The notes beneath the pieces were generated by a model, which saw only the letters and a program-made list of their open reading frames with translations, made no database searches and was not told where the DNA came from. 64,000 nucleotides of DNA, from NCBI RefSeq assembly GCF_013694105.1, contig NZ_JACEFG010000003.1, forward strand, positions 186,001-250,000. The letters run 5' to 3'. The stretch's first letter is position 1. Each line of letters starts with the position of its first letter. The position numbers and the translations under genes were made by a program. This stretch comes from Halobacillus locisalis (GTDB lineage: Bacteria > Bacillota > Bacilli > Bacillales > Halobacillaceae). Below are positions 1 to 7,324 of the stretch, one piece after another.

Positions 1-141
1 AAAACCCTTATTGAAGCAATCGAAGAATTATTGGATGAGAATGGCGTGAAAGTAAAAGATGCAAGTAAAACATCACAAGACCCCTACTATTATAAAACAC
101 ACAAAGATGAACGTGAAAATTCCGTATTAACTATTCGATAA
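1..141 (+). CDS. C-terminal fragment of an unidentified protein
   Basis: The frame is open from the first base and ends with TAA at 139-141, giving the last 46 residues of a protein that starts outside the window. The visible part begins with an acidic helix (IEELLDENGVKVKDA) and ends in a polar, tyrosine-containing tail (QDPYYYKTHKDERENSVLTIR is split here only for description: key residues are YYY at 29-31 and the basic THKDER stretch). No family could be recognised. It is followed by a strong hairpin terminator, which supports it as a real gene end. Confidence 0.6.
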   Translation, partial: KTLIEAIEELLDENGVKVKDASKTSQDPYYYKTHKDERENSVLTIR

Positions 142-184
142 TTTATGAAGTTATCCACATTAATAATTTGCATCACCAATTCTG

Positions 185-218
185 GGCTGTTGAGGTAATT
201 ACCTCAACAGCCTTTTTG
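185..218 (+). terminator. Terminator of the first partial gene
   Basis: A perfect 28-nt palindrome (185-212, GGCTGTTGAGG arms) is followed by TTTTT. It lies 44 nt after the stop codon of the partial gene. Confidence 0.85.
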
Positions 219-268
219 AGATATATGTGATGGTTCTGTTGTTTTAAATTATTAGAGTGGTGAAATGT

Positions 269-321
269 CGGTGCCTGACCCCCAGCCTTTTACATTGGTA
301 AAGCAGTGGGGGCAGGCACCG
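269..321. repeat. Hairpin repeat of the GGTGCCTGACCCC type
   Basis: Arms CGGTGCCTGACCCCC (269-283) and GGGGGCAGGCACCG (308-321) are complementary apart from one base and enclose a 24-nt loop. GGTGCCTGACCCC-type hairpins are commonly seen between genes in Bacillaceae. Only one copy is seen in this window. Confidence 0.6.
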
Positions 322-380
322 TTTTAAGTATTGGTCTGATATAATGTTTGAAGCCGACACCTGACTTTTCCCTCACAAAT

Positions 381-410
381 ATCCCCGTCGGGATCTTCCC
401 CGACGGGGAT
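381..410 (-). terminator. Probable terminator of the thi operon
   Basis: Twelve-bp arms ATCCCCGTCGGG and CCCGACGGGGAT with a 6-nt loop lie 11 nt beyond the thiE stop codon. The T-tract on the minus strand is weak, so termination efficiency is uncertain. Confidence 0.6.
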
Positions 411-420
411 GACTTTCCTT

Positions 421-1032
421 CTAAAACTTGAGACGCCTTACAGCTTCTTTGGGGGTTTCACTTCCTGCAATAGCTGAAATCACACTCACCCCTGCGCCGA
501 CCTGTCTTACCGCATTAATATTCGATTCGTTTATACCACCGATAGCAACGACAGGCAATGACACCTTTCCCTGAATCGCCAGAATTCCTTCGATGCCGAT
601 CACTTCTTTCGCATCATCTTTGGAAGAAGTTTTGAACACAGGTCCGACACCAAGGTAATCTGCCAGATCCCATCTACTGACATGCAGTTCTTCTTCCGTT
701 GAAACAGAAAGTCCTATCTGAAGATCAGGAAACAGTTCCCGGACTTCTTTGATATCACGGTCGTCCTGACCGATATGGATGCCATCCGCTTCCAGCTCGT
801 GAACGATCTCGATATCGTCATTGACGAAAAACGGAATGCCATGGTCTTTGCAGATTCGGCGCAACCGTTGACCCAATTGCACTTTGTTTTCACCCACTAA
901 TGCATCTTTTCCTTTTTCTCGGAATTGAAAAGCCGTGATCCCACCCTGGATCGCCTGTTCCAGTACTCGTTCCGGATCCTTCCTGCAATTCTGGCTGCCC
1001 ATGATGAAATACGTATGAAGGTAGTCAGTCAT
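421..1032 (-). CDS. thiE: Thiamine phosphate synthase
   Basis: Cytosolic enzyme joining HMP pyrophosphate and thiazole phosphate into thiamine phosphate. The 203 residues cover the whole TIM-barrel family. Visible motifs are QFREKG (36-41, pyrimidine phosphate binding), NDD (71-73), DGIHIGQ (83-89), GPVFKT (130-135) and AIGGI (163-167, phosphate loop). The start overlaps the end of thiM by 8 nt, so it is the last gene of a thiW-tenA-thiD-thiM-thiE cluster read leftwards and is likely controlled by the upstream TPP riboswitches. The identity is secure from motifs and context. Confidence 0.95.
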   Translation of the reverse strand: MTDYLHTYFIMGSQNCRKDPERVLEQAIQGGITAFQFREKGKDALVGENKVQLGQRLRRICKDHGIPFFVNDDIEIVHELEADGIHIGQDDRDIKEVRELFPDLQIGLSVSTEEELHVSRWDLADYLGVGPVFKTSSKDDAKEVIGIEGILAIQGKVSLPVVAIGGINESNINAVRQVGAGVSVISAIAGSETPKEAVRRLKF

Positions 1033-1765
1033 AGGCCTTCGCTAGTTCATCCAGCAGGTGAGGAACGAACGTACCTGGTCCTTCAGCTTTAGTCTCCGCA
1101 CGTTCAGCTGCTTTGTTGTAAAATTCTAGGGCAAACAGTGCTGCCCCTTTCTTATCTTTCTCTATAGCCATGCAGGCCGCCATTATAGAGCCAAGCAAAC
1201 ATCCGGCACCTGTAATTGATCCAAGTAAGGGTGTTCCGCGCGAAGAGGTGGTGAAGTCCTCTCCATCACTGACCACATCCGTCTTCCCGGTCACTACGAC
1301 CATAGTCTGCATACGCTTCGCCGCTTCTGCAGCAATTTCTACTGCATCCCCATCTTCATCAGCATCGACGCCTTTGACTTTCAAAGGGATATCAGCAAGC
1401 GCCGCTATTTCTCCGGCGTTTCCTTTTACGACTGAGACATCCACTTCTTTCACTATTCTTTGAACCGCCTGTTTTCTGAACGTCGTCGCACCTGCACCAA
1501 CAGGATCGAGAAGCACAGGAACCCCAGTCTTGTTCGCCGCCTGTCCCGCTTTGATCATCGTTTCTATATCCTCTTTTCGTATCGTACCGATGTTCAAGAC
1601 AAGCGCACCCGCAACTCTCGCAATCTCTTCGACTTCTTCTTTTTCCTTCGCCATCACCGGACTTCCTCCGAAAGCGAGAAGTCCATTCGCTGAGAAGTTC
1701 ATCACTACTTCATTCGTGATATGGTGGACGAGCGGTCGTTTTTTCCGCAATTCTTCAAGATTCAT
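1025..1765 (-). CDS. thiM: Hydroxyethylthiazole kinase
   Basis: Phosphorylates the thiazole alcohol (HET) for thiamine salvage. I place the start at the ATG at 1765, giving 246 residues, because GGAGAG lies just upstream on the minus strand and the protein then begins MNLEELRKK, the usual family start. A longer reading to 1933 has a non-homologous N-terminus inside thiD. Motifs: VHHITN (13-18), LDPVGAGA (86-93), KGNAGEI (114-120) and SITGAGC (183-189, catalytic loop). The start overlaps the thiD stop as ATGA, which indicates translational coupling. Confidence 0.95.
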   Translation of the reverse strand: MNLEELRKKRPLVHHITNEVVMNFSANGLLAFGGSPVMAKEKEEVEEIARVAGALVLNIGTIRKEDIETMIKAGQAANKTGVPVLLDPVGAGATTFRKQAVQRIVKEVDVSVVKGNAGEIAALADIPLKVKGVDADEDGDAVEIAAEAAKRMQTMVVVTGKTDVVSDGEDFTTSSRGTPLLGSITGAGCLLGSIMAACMAIEKDKKGAALFALEFYNKAAERAETKAEGPGTFVPHLLDELAKAYD

Positions 1766-2562
1766 CGTACTCTCTCCTTTCTGTGAGCCCAATGATTGGT
1801 AGGACCACTTCCTGAACCGATATCGAAAGAGTGACGGATTGCTTCGGTGATATAATTTTTCGCATATTCCACAGCGAAAGGAAGCGTCCTCCCCATCGCC
1901 AAGTTGGCAGCAATCGCCGAGGCATAGGTGCATCCGGTTCCATGCGTGTTCTCCGTAGAAATTCTATCTTCCCGGTACGTGCGAATGATTCCCCCGTCAT
2001 ACAGGACATCCACCGCTTCTCCGTTCAGATGGCCACCTTTCACCAGTGCCCCCTTGGCTCCAAGTCTATCTACAAATTTCCGTGCAGCTTCTTCCATATC
2101 CTCTTCCGTTTTTATCTCCATATCTAGAAGCGTCTCTGCTTCCGGGATGTTTGGAGTAACTACCGATGCATGAGGAAACAAGTATTCAGAAAGAGCAGCC
2201 CGTGTCTCTTCTTCCATGAGCGGGTGACCACTTGCGGATACCATGACAGGATCACACACATAAGGGATATGCTGACGCGCGATCCAGTTCCCCACGACTT
2301 TTGCCGCTTCTTTCGTCGCAACCATTCCACTCTTGATGACATTCATCGGCAAATCTTCTTCTATACTCCCAAGCTGTGCTTCGATAAAGGAAACGGGGAC
2401 GTGATGAATATCCTGGACACCTGTCGTATTTTGAGCTGTTAGAGATGTCAGCACAGACATGCCATATACTTCCCACTCTTCGAACGTTTTGATATCTGCC
2501 TGAATTCCTGCACCTCCACCGGAATCGGATCCGGCAATCGTTATAGCTGTGAACGGCTTCAT
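1762..2562 (-). CDS. thiD: Hydroxymethylpyrimidine/phosphomethylpyrimidine kinase
   Basis: Ribokinase-fold kinase that phosphorylates HMP and HMP-P in the pyrimidine branch of thiamine synthesis. It is 266 residues, normal for the family. Visible motifs are GSDSGGGAGIQAD (11-23), DPVM (104-107), TPNIPEAE (136-143) and the anion-hole/catalytic HGTGCT (207-212). It overlaps thiM by 4 nt (ATGA) downstream and the tenA stop by 4 nt upstream, so tenA-thiD-thiM-thiE is one tightly packed transcript. Confidence 0.95.
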   Translation of the reverse strand: MKPFTAITIAGSDSGGGAGIQADIKTFEEWEVYGMSVLTSLTAQNTTGVQDIHHVPVSFIEAQLGSIEEDLPMNVIKSGMVATKEAAKVVGNWIARQHIPYVCDPVMVSASGHPLMEEETRAALSEYLFPHASVVTPNIPEAETLLDMEIKTEEDMEEAARKFVDRLGAKGALVKGGHLNGEAVDVLYDGGIIRTYREDRISTENTHGTGCTYASAIAANLAMGRTLPFAVEYAKNYITEAIRHSFDIGSGSGPTNHWAHRKERVR

Positions 2563-3309
2563 TTGATCGCCTCCTCAGCTAAAGGCCAGTCTTCTTTCGT
2601 ATAAGACATCTCCCAGAACGCATACTCCAGCTGACAGCTCTTCCGGAATGATTCCTTCATGAGCTGACGATCTTCCGGTGATGCCGCCTCCGCTTCTTCA
2701 TCCAGACGCTTCAACAGGTAATCGGTCGTTTCCGAGATGGAATCATTGGCGTAGAATTCGATCCACTCGTAAAAAGGGTGATCCAGTCCTGTAGAGAATT
2801 CTTTCTTCAACTCCCGCCCGATTTCCTGGTACGTCCACGGGCACGGTAACATCGCAGAGATCGTTTTTCCGAGCAACCCTTCTGTAGCAACACTTTTCAT
2901 ATGCGTACGATAGTGGTCAGCCGTCGGTGGTAACGGGAAACCTTGCAGCTGTTCATAAGGCACTCCGATATAGGCACACAGATTGCGGTGAGGGTGGATT
3001 TCATCTCCGAGGACAAAAGCGATCTGCCCCTGAAAAAAGGCGATATCCTCACGTTTTTTTGACTGGGACACTGCTGTGCCGTACAGCTGCATAAATGTAT
3101 TCAAATATTCATAGTCCGCTTTTACATAATGAGAGACCGCATCCTCCGGCAATTTTCCTTCTCCTAATCCGCATCCTCCGGCAATTTTCCTTCTCCTAAT
3201 CCGCATCCTCCGGCAATTTTCCTTCTCCTAATCCGCGTACAAACGGATGTTGGAAAATGGCCTGGAAAATATCATCGTTTTCTCTTCTTAATTGTTCAGT
3301 AAATGTCAT
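2559..3309 (-). pseudogene. tenA: Thiaminase II (TenA), interrupted by a 32-bp tandem triplication
   Basis: TenA hydrolyses aminopyrimidine breakdown products to salvage HMP. The original start is the ATG at 3309 with AGGAGG upstream, beginning MTFTEQLRRENDDIF. After residue 36 the reading frame hits TAG at 3198-3196 because a 32-bp unit is present three times (3138-3233); the extra 64 bp shift the frame. Removing two units restores a continuous TenA (HPFVRGLGEGKLPEDAV then SHYVKADYEYL). The remaining 2559-3152 frame can start at a TTG (3152) preceded by AGGAG at ideal distance, both inside the repeat, giving a 197-residue protein lacking about 31 N-terminal residues. It may be a broken gene, a phase-variable gene or an assembly artefact. 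Confidence 0.85.
3138..3233 (-). repeat. Perfect 32-bp tandem repeat, three copies, inside tenA
   Basis: Copies at 3138-3169, 3170-3201 and 3202-3233 are identical. Each encodes part of the conserved LGEGKLPEDA segment and contains AGGAG followed 8 nt later by TTG on the minus strand. One or four copies keep tenA in frame; two or three do not. Confidence 0.97.
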
Positions 3310-3315
3310 AAAAAA

Positions 3316-3347
3316 TAGCCTCCTTGTTTTGAATACAGGAAGCCTCT
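3316..3347 (-). promoter_or_regulatory. Hairpin covering the tenA ribosome binding site
   Basis: On the minus strand GCTTCCT pairs with AGGAGGC (seven pairs including one G-U), burying the AGGAGG that serves the ATG at 3309, and is followed by TATTTTTT. It could act as the expression platform of the riboswitch just upstream, by hiding the ribosome site or by terminating. Confidence 0.5.
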
Positions 3348-3442
3348 CGTGTGTCCAGAGTGCTTCCCTTCGTCGGCATGACCCGCATCAGGTTCAAAGG
3401 GACTAAGGCAAAGCCTTATCTCAGCGACAATCGCGCCCCCAG
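3347..3442 (-). promoter_or_regulatory. TPP riboswitch upstream of tenA
   Basis: The minus strand carries the THI-box core: CTGAGA in GTCGCTGAGATAAGG and the ACCTGATGCGGGTCATGCC-like second half with the pairing GCGCG/CG arms. It lies directly between the thiW stop and the tenA start. Thiamine pyrophosphate binding is expected to reduce tenA-thiDME expression. Confidence 0.9.
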
Positions 3443-3450
3443 CAACGTTT

Positions 3451-3939
3451 TTATACATTTGTGACGATGGCTGTCTGTTTCAATCGTATGGAAACCACCC
3501 AGCCAATCAAAGCTCCCGTGACAGTACTGACGACGAATGATGGTAAAAAAGCGAATACGCCCGCTTCCGATCCCATCAATAGATTCGCGATCGGCACGGA
3601 TGCGAGAGATCCGAATAGACCGGTACCGATGATTTCCCCAGTGACCGCCCCGCCGACGCGCTTCGTGTAATAATAGCTGATCCCCGCAAATAGAGCACCA
3701 ATCATCCCTCCTGGAAACGCGAGCAGCGTTCCAAGCCCGAGAAGGTTTCTTAACACACCGATCAGGAATGCGATCGTCACTGCCGGCACTGGTCCAAGCG
3801 AAACGGCAGCAACGACGTTCACGGCATGCTGGACAGGATAGGCTTTCGCCACACCTGCCGGAAACCAGAGCATTTGCGCTCCCAGTGTGCCCAAGGCGGT
3901 TAGTACAGCCATCGTCGTGAGCATTTTCGTACGATTCAT
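3451..3939 (-). CDS. thiW: Thiamine-precursor transporter S component (ThiW family)
   Basis: Predicted membrane substrate-binding (S) component of an energy-coupling-factor transporter, proposed for the thiazole precursor HET. The start is the ATG at 3939 with AGGAGGG upstream, giving 162 residues; the 199-residue reading would run into the riboswitch terminator. The protein begins MNRTKMLTTMAVLTALGTLG and has about five hydrophobic segments, with the family features NVVAAVSLGP and GLLGLGTLLAFPGGM-like loops. It sits behind its own TPP riboswitch and next to thiM, fitting a HET uptake and phosphorylation route. The shared ECF energising module is not in this window. Confidence 0.88.
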   Translation of the reverse strand: MNRTKMLTTMAVLTALGTLGAQMLWFPAGVAKAYPVQHAVNVVAAVSLGPVPAVTIAFLIGVLRNLLGLGTLLAFPGGMIGALFAGISYYYTKRVGGAVTGEIIGTGLFGSLASVPIANLLMGSEAGVFAFLPSFVVSTVTGALIGWVVSIRLKQTAIVTNV

Positions 3940-3974
3940 CTCTTTCCCTCCTTTTCCTATGATAGGAGGGGAAG

Positions 3975-4011
3975 CCAAAAAACCGGGCCCCTGATAAAAA
4001 GGACCCGGTTT
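3975..4011 (-). terminator. Riboswitch-controlled terminator before thiW
   Basis: Minus-strand arms AACCGGGTCC and GGGCCCGGTT (10 pairs, one G-U) are followed by TTTT, between the TPP aptamer and the thiW ribosome site. This is the expected transcriptional off-switch. Confidence 0.85.
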
Positions 4012-4025
4012 GTCAATGGTATGTT

Positions 4026-4120
4026 GACTACTTCCCCACGCTGGCATCACCCAGATCAGGTCCCAAGAGTCGGAAAGTCACGCTTTCCTCTCAGCCCGCT
4101 TAACGGGCACCCCTAGTAGT
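4026..4120 (-). promoter_or_regulatory. TPP riboswitch upstream of thiW
   Basis: The minus strand has the classical THI-box: GGGGTGCCC start, GCTGAGAGG, then ACCTGATCTGGGTGATGCCA and GCGTGGGGA. The match is stronger than that of the second riboswitch. A terminator follows at 3975-4011. Confidence 0.95.
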
Positions 4121-4223
4121 TAAATTTCTTATTCACTTGGACAATCAAAGCATAACAAATTTTAGAAAATTATGCATCCTTTAGAAGAAAATTCGTTTCT
4201 CTAAGTTGCTGGTGGGTGCTGGT

Positions 4224-4273
4224 GGGGACGGTTCTCGTGTTTGGTGAGCAGAATCAAACACGAGAACCGTCCC
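4224..4273. repeat. Family-1 inverted repeat (GGGGACGGTTCTCG type)
   Basis: Arms GGGGACGGTTCTCGTGTTTG and the complementary right arm flank a short loop (GTGAGCAGAAT). It lies between the thiW riboswitch and the ykvS-like gene. Confidence 0.95.
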
Positions 4274-4385
4274 TACGTTAAAAAGAAGAGTGGGGACCCA
4301 TGATTCGGGGTATAGTTAAGGAAAGCCTTGTCCAGAATTGGATACAAGCCAAACGATACGACATTCACTAGGAGGGGAACTTCTT

Positions 4386-4691
4386 ATGGCTGATGAAAAC
4401 TTGAGTAAAGGTTTAGTTGATGCTGCGTTTAAGAAGAAAAACGCAGAAGAAGAGAACAAGATGAAAGAGGAAGACAAAGCAACGGAAGGCGACATCATTA
4501 CGTTTGAAAAAGACGGCCAGCAGGTAGAAGCGGTCGTTACTTCTTCTAGATTACAAAACTCCGTGGTTTGCGACATGACGATTATGGAGGATTTCGAAGA
4601 GCGTAATATAGATGTCGAAAAAACGGTTGTCGCTCATAAGAACTACACCATTAAAATGCGTGGTGACGGGGCAGGATCAGGTGAAGAATGA
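4386..4691 (+). CDS. DUF2187 family protein (YkvS-like)
   Basis: Small cytosolic protein of unknown function. The ATG at 4386 follows AGGAGGGG and gives 101 residues. Residues about 40-95 match the DUF2187 pattern: GDIITFEKDGQQVEAVV, DMTIMEDFEERNIDVEKTVV and HKNY. The first 38 residues (lysine- and glutamate-rich) are longer than in typical 60-residue YkvS proteins, so it is an N-terminally extended member. It is a single-gene unit with a terminator 10 nt after the stop. Confidence 0.85.
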   Translation: MADENLSKGLVDAAFKKKNAEEENKMKEEDKATEGDIITFEKDGQQVEAVVTSSRLQNSVVCDMTIMEDFEERNIDVEKTVVAHKNYTIKMRGDGAGSGEE

Positions 4692-4701
4692 CCTATAGTT
4701 A

Positions 4702-4737
4702 AGAGCATCACACTTCTCGGGTGTGATGCTCTTTTTA
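4702..4737 (+). terminator. Terminator of the ykvS-like gene
   Basis: AGAGCATCACAC and GTGTGATGCTCT form a strong stem followed by TTTTT. Confidence 0.93.
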
Positions 4738-4768
4738 TATAGTACGGAGAAATGCTGGAACCGTCTCG

Positions 4769-5653
4769 TTAATCATCCAAGTGGGTTTGGAACCAGTTTT
4801 GAATTTCCTTCGATGACCGTTCATGATGAGTGGCAATAGAATGGGCGGCATCTGGGTATTCGACGTATTTATAGTCTTTTTTGTATTCTTCTAACTTACG
4901 ATCTAGTCTTCTTGATTGTTCAACCGGAACCAACCGGTCTTCAGCGCCATGGATGATCAAGGTCGGAACATCTATTTGGTCAGCCCAATTAACGGCGGAT
5001 CGTTTTTGGTATTCTTTTTGATCCTCATCTACATCTCCTACAAGGTCCTGGAGTATCACCTTCATTCTCTTGCCTCTATTTTCATGCAGGGTGATTAAAT
5101 CTGTGGCACCAGCCATCACTGCAGCAGCTTGAAGGTCCATGTCTTCTTTGATGGCCAGGTAGGTCATCATGCCACCCCGTGAAACGCCCAGCATCACTTT
5201 TTGGTCCTGATCCACGTAGGGAAGTTCTTTTGCCACTTCGGCTAAGTTCAATACATCATTCACATCCGAACCTCCGAACTCTTCTTGTCCTTCCCCTCCA
5301 TCATTCCCTCTATATTGGGAAGCGAGGACGACATAGCCTTGTTTGGCCCAGTAGGGAAGGTAAACGGACAGGAGATCATCGCCTAGTTTTTCGAACTCTC
5401 TGTTCCCGCCCCGGTTGAAAATCATGAGTGGAAGCTTTCCTTCCACCTCTTTCGGTTTAACGATGTATCCGACGACTTTCAATCCGTCACTTATGTATTC
5501 AATTCGTTCTGCTTCCACATCTTTGCTTAATGCTGTTTCTTTCAAGGTGTACTTTTCCTTTGATACGATTCGTTGTTCTTTCTCTTGATTGAAACAGCCT
5601 GTTATCAAGAGGAGAATGCTAAGCATGACTAGGTACAGTCGTTTCTTCCTCAC
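4769..5653 (-). CDS. Lipoprotein alpha/beta hydrolase (S9 peptidase-like)
   Basis: Predicted membrane-anchored hydrolase on the outer face of the membrane. A lipoprotein signal ends at LITGC (Cys20). The alpha/beta hydrolase fold shows the nucleophile elbow GVSRGG (Ser158), acid in HGAEDR (Asp239) and base in AAHS (His271), with an oxyanion-type FNRGG (80-84). The arrangement resembles acylaminoacyl-peptidase or dienelactone hydrolases; the substrate is unknown. It is 294 residues and monocistronic, reading away from a family-1 repeat. Confidence 0.85.
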   Translation of the reverse strand: MRKKRLYLVMLSILLLITGCFNQEKEQRIVSKEKYTLKETALSKDVEAERIEYISDGLKVVGYIVKPKEVEGKLPLMIFNRGGNREFEKLGDDLLSVYLPYWAKQGYVVLASQYRGNDGGEGQEEFGGSDVNDVLNLAEVAKELPYVDQDQKVMLGVSRGGMMTYLAIKEDMDLQAAAVMAGATDLITLHENRGKRMKVILQDLVGDVDEDQKEYQKRSAVNWADQIDVPTLIIHGAEDRLVPVEQSRRLDRKLEEYKKDYKYVEYPDAAHSIATHHERSSKEIQNWFQTHLDD

Positions 5654-5771
5654 ATGACCAACTCCATCTTTTAAAGTATTCCTCTGTATCTTTTCTACGG
5701 ATGAATCAGGCGTAGGTTTCAGATGTCATTAGAAATTTTTTGAGGGGGGGGAATGTGGCCATAACAAGCTT

Positions 5772-5821
5772 GGGGACGGTTCTCTTGTTTGATTTTCCTT
5801 TCCGAACAGAAGAACCGTCCC
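5772..5821. repeat. Family-1 inverted repeat, partly decayed
   Basis: Left arm GGGGACGGTTCTCTTGTTTG and right arm AACAGAAGAACCGTCCC with mismatches in the inner part. It ends 7 nt before the stop codon of the minus-strand gene at 5829. Confidence 0.9.
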
Positions 5822-5828
5822 TATGAAC

Positions 5829-5996
5829 TTACTCTTCGTCTTGATGTTCTTCCTTGAGTTCTAATTTTCTCTTTTCCAAATCAAGTTTCTTTTCTTCTAC
5901 CTCTAATGCTTTCTTTTTGAAGTCGTATCGCATGACGAAATATAAGAAAATAAAGGTCAAAGCAACAATGAAGGAAATGAATAAAAACAAGTCCAA
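5829..5996 (-). CDS. Small membrane protein with charged coiled-coil tail
   Basis: Unrecognised protein of 55 residues if it starts at the TTG at 5996, chosen because GGAGGAGG lies 9 nt upstream; an ATG at 6068 would give 79 residues. One hydrophobic segment (DLFLFISFIVALTFIFLYFV) is followed by about 35 residues rich in Lys and Glu with heptad character (KKALEVEEKKLDLEKRKLE), so it is probably anchored with a cytosolic coiled coil. No function is proposed. Confidence 0.6.
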   Translation of the reverse strand: MDLFLFISFIVALTFIFLYFVMRYDFKKKALEVEEKKLDLEKRKLELKEEHQDEE

Positions 5997-6255
5997 GCTG
6001 ATCGCCTCCTCCATTTTGGGTAACATTCTTTTTATTAGCTTGTTTTCAATACTGTCTTCATGATACAAGGAGTGCGTCGTGAAAGCATTGACTTAAGTTA
6101 AGGTTATCTGAAGAACTGCCTCGTTATTGGAGAGAAGCATTTGGTAAAAGGGTATATCTTGAAACCTGGTTAATTTTCGGATCGTAGTAGATAGGAAGAA
6201 ACATCTGATATTGGAGGATGATACTTTGTAGTGGAATAAGGAAGGAGGGGTTTTG

Positions 6256-6453
6256 ATGTTCGTAGGGTTGTTCTTGTTAGCGATAGGGATTTGGGGCATC
6301 GTTTCTCCCTATACGATGTGGTTGATCGGGGATAGTTGGAGGTCAAGCGTTGATGCAGAGGGTCCCTCAACGTTTTATAAATATTCTTCGAGGGTTATCT
6401 CCGTTATTCTTATAGTAATAGGTATGATTGGAATAATAGATGCTTTTAATTGA
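6256..6453 (+). CDS. Small membrane protein, DUF6199-like
   Basis: A 65-residue protein with two transmembrane segments (3-22 and 47-62) and a connecting loop WLIGDSWRSSVDAEGPST. The loop pattern W-x-x-G-x-S-W-x-x-x-DAE resembles small DUF6199 membrane proteins of Bacillaceae; this is a recollection of the family, not a search. The ATG at 6256 follows AAGGAGGGG with 7-nt spacing; a TTG directly before it is possible. Confidence 0.65.
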   Translation: MFVGLFLLAIGIWGIVSPYTMWLIGDSWRSSVDAEGPSTFYKYSSRVISVILIVIGMIGIIDAFN

Positions 6454-6511
6454 TTGTGATTTGGCAAGCAGTTTTGATTGTTACAGGTCAACTTTAAGTA
6501 GGGGGATTTTT

Positions 6512-7027
6512 ATGAAGGAGGATAAGGGGGTATCCGTTGAGGGTGTACTCAGCTTTGAAGAGTTCAAAACGTATAACCATTACCATACGAAGAAATTGAG
6601 AAGGGGCTTTTTCATCGCTACATTGATCCTATTCACTCTGATGATTTTCAATGTGATTGACGCGATCTGGTTCACGCAACTCTTTTGGGCGCTGGTATTT
6701 TCGTTGATTCCTGCGGGTTTCATCGTAGGGGTCATGAATTTGGGTGTACATCGCCGATCGTCGAAACTTTATCATAGTGATCCAAAGCTTAAAAAAACAA
6801 TGACGTATGCCTTTCGTGAGGATGGAATTCATCTGACAACGGAGAAGTCCTATAATTATTTCGAATGGAGTGACCTTGTCTCGGTCTATGAGTACGAGGA
6901 GATGTTCGTTTTGTATGTGTCGAAGACGAAGGCGATTGTTTTACCGAAAAGGTTCTTTGAGACGGAAAAGCAACAAGAACGTTTTAATCAATTTGTTCAT
7001 GAACGTATCACCATTTCTAAGGCATAA
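6512..7027 (+). CDS. YcxB-like membrane protein
   Basis: 171 residues from the ATG at 6512, with TAGGGGG upstream. Two hydrophobic segments (about 33-52 and 58-77) are followed by a cytosolic beta-rich domain containing YAFREDGIHLTTEKSYNYF and WSDLVSVYEYEEMFVLYVS, then IVLPKRFF. This order, two membrane segments then a PH-like domain with an ITxxxGIxxxxxxxxxxxxW pattern, is that of YcxB family proteins, whose function is unknown. It lies 58 nt after the DUF6199-like gene and is followed by a large hairpin. Confidence 0.75.
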   Translation: MKEDKGVSVEGVLSFEEFKTYNHYHTKKLRRGFFIATLILFTLMIFNVIDAIWFTQLFWALVFSLIPAGFIVGVMNLGVHRRSSKLYHSDPKLKKTMTYAFREDGIHLTTEKSYNYFEWSDLVSVYEYEEMFVLYVSKTKAIVLPKRFFETEKQQERFNQFVHERITISKA

Positions 7028-7029
7028 AG

Positions 7030-7080
7030 TAGGGGAGGTACATGTGCTATGGGCAAGACCAAGCACATGTACCTCCCCTA
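7030..7080 (+). terminator. Long perfect hairpin after the ycxB-like gene
   Basis: A 19-bp perfect stem (TAGGGGAGGTACATGTGCT and its complement) with a 13-nt loop starts 2 nt after the stop. There is no clear T-tract, so it may be a mobile palindromic element doubling as a terminator. Confidence 0.6.
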
Positions 7081-7095
7081 TTATCATTTGCCTGA

Positions 7096-7248
7096 TTATA
7101 ACCAAAAGATGCCGATGATGGCGGTGATGGCAATGGCGGATCCGGCGATGATACTCGTGATTTCGGTGTTCACTTTGCTTTTGGCCTTTTTCAGTTGTTC
7201 GACTTCTCTTTTCAAGCTTTCAAATTCTTCACGTGTCGGGTGATCCAT
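7096..7248 (-). CDS. Small coiled-coil and membrane-tail protein
   Basis: 50 residues from the ATG at 7248, with GGAGAA upstream. The first 30 residues form a charged heptad helix (TREEFESLKREVEQLKKAK) and residues 29-50 are one hydrophobic C-terminal segment (ITSIIAGSAIAITAIIGIFW). The layout resembles XhlA-type haemolysin-enhancing or holin-associated proteins, but the resemblance is general. No phage genes are near. Confidence 0.6.
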   Translation of the reverse strand: MDHPTREEFESLKREVEQLKKAKSKVNTEITSIIAGSAIAITAIIGIFWL

Positions 7249-7272
7249 AGTGTTCTCCTCCTTTTTTAGGTT

Positions 7273-7316
7273 GGGGACGGTTCTCGTGTTTGGTCTCAAA
7301 CACGAGAACCGTCCCC
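7273..7316. repeat. Family-1 inverted repeat with a minimal loop
   Basis: Perfect arms with a loop of only a few bases (GTCT). It ends 8 nt before the stop codon of the ABC permease gene. Confidence 0.95.
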
Positions 7317-7324
7317 TTATAAAG

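Noticed and set aside
1170-1802. Plus-strand open frames across thiM and similar long frames opposite glpK, dhaK, UPF0182 and others
   Set aside because: They mirror strongly supported minus- or plus-strand genes, have no ribosome sites and no family features.
3451-4050. A 199-residue start for thiW
   Set aside because: The extra N-terminus would be read from the riboswitch terminator; the ATG at 3939 has a strong ribosome site and a normal family start.
7096-7248. A prophage holin/haemolysin module
   Set aside because: Only the coiled-coil plus membrane-tail layout is suggestive; no other phage gene lies nearby.
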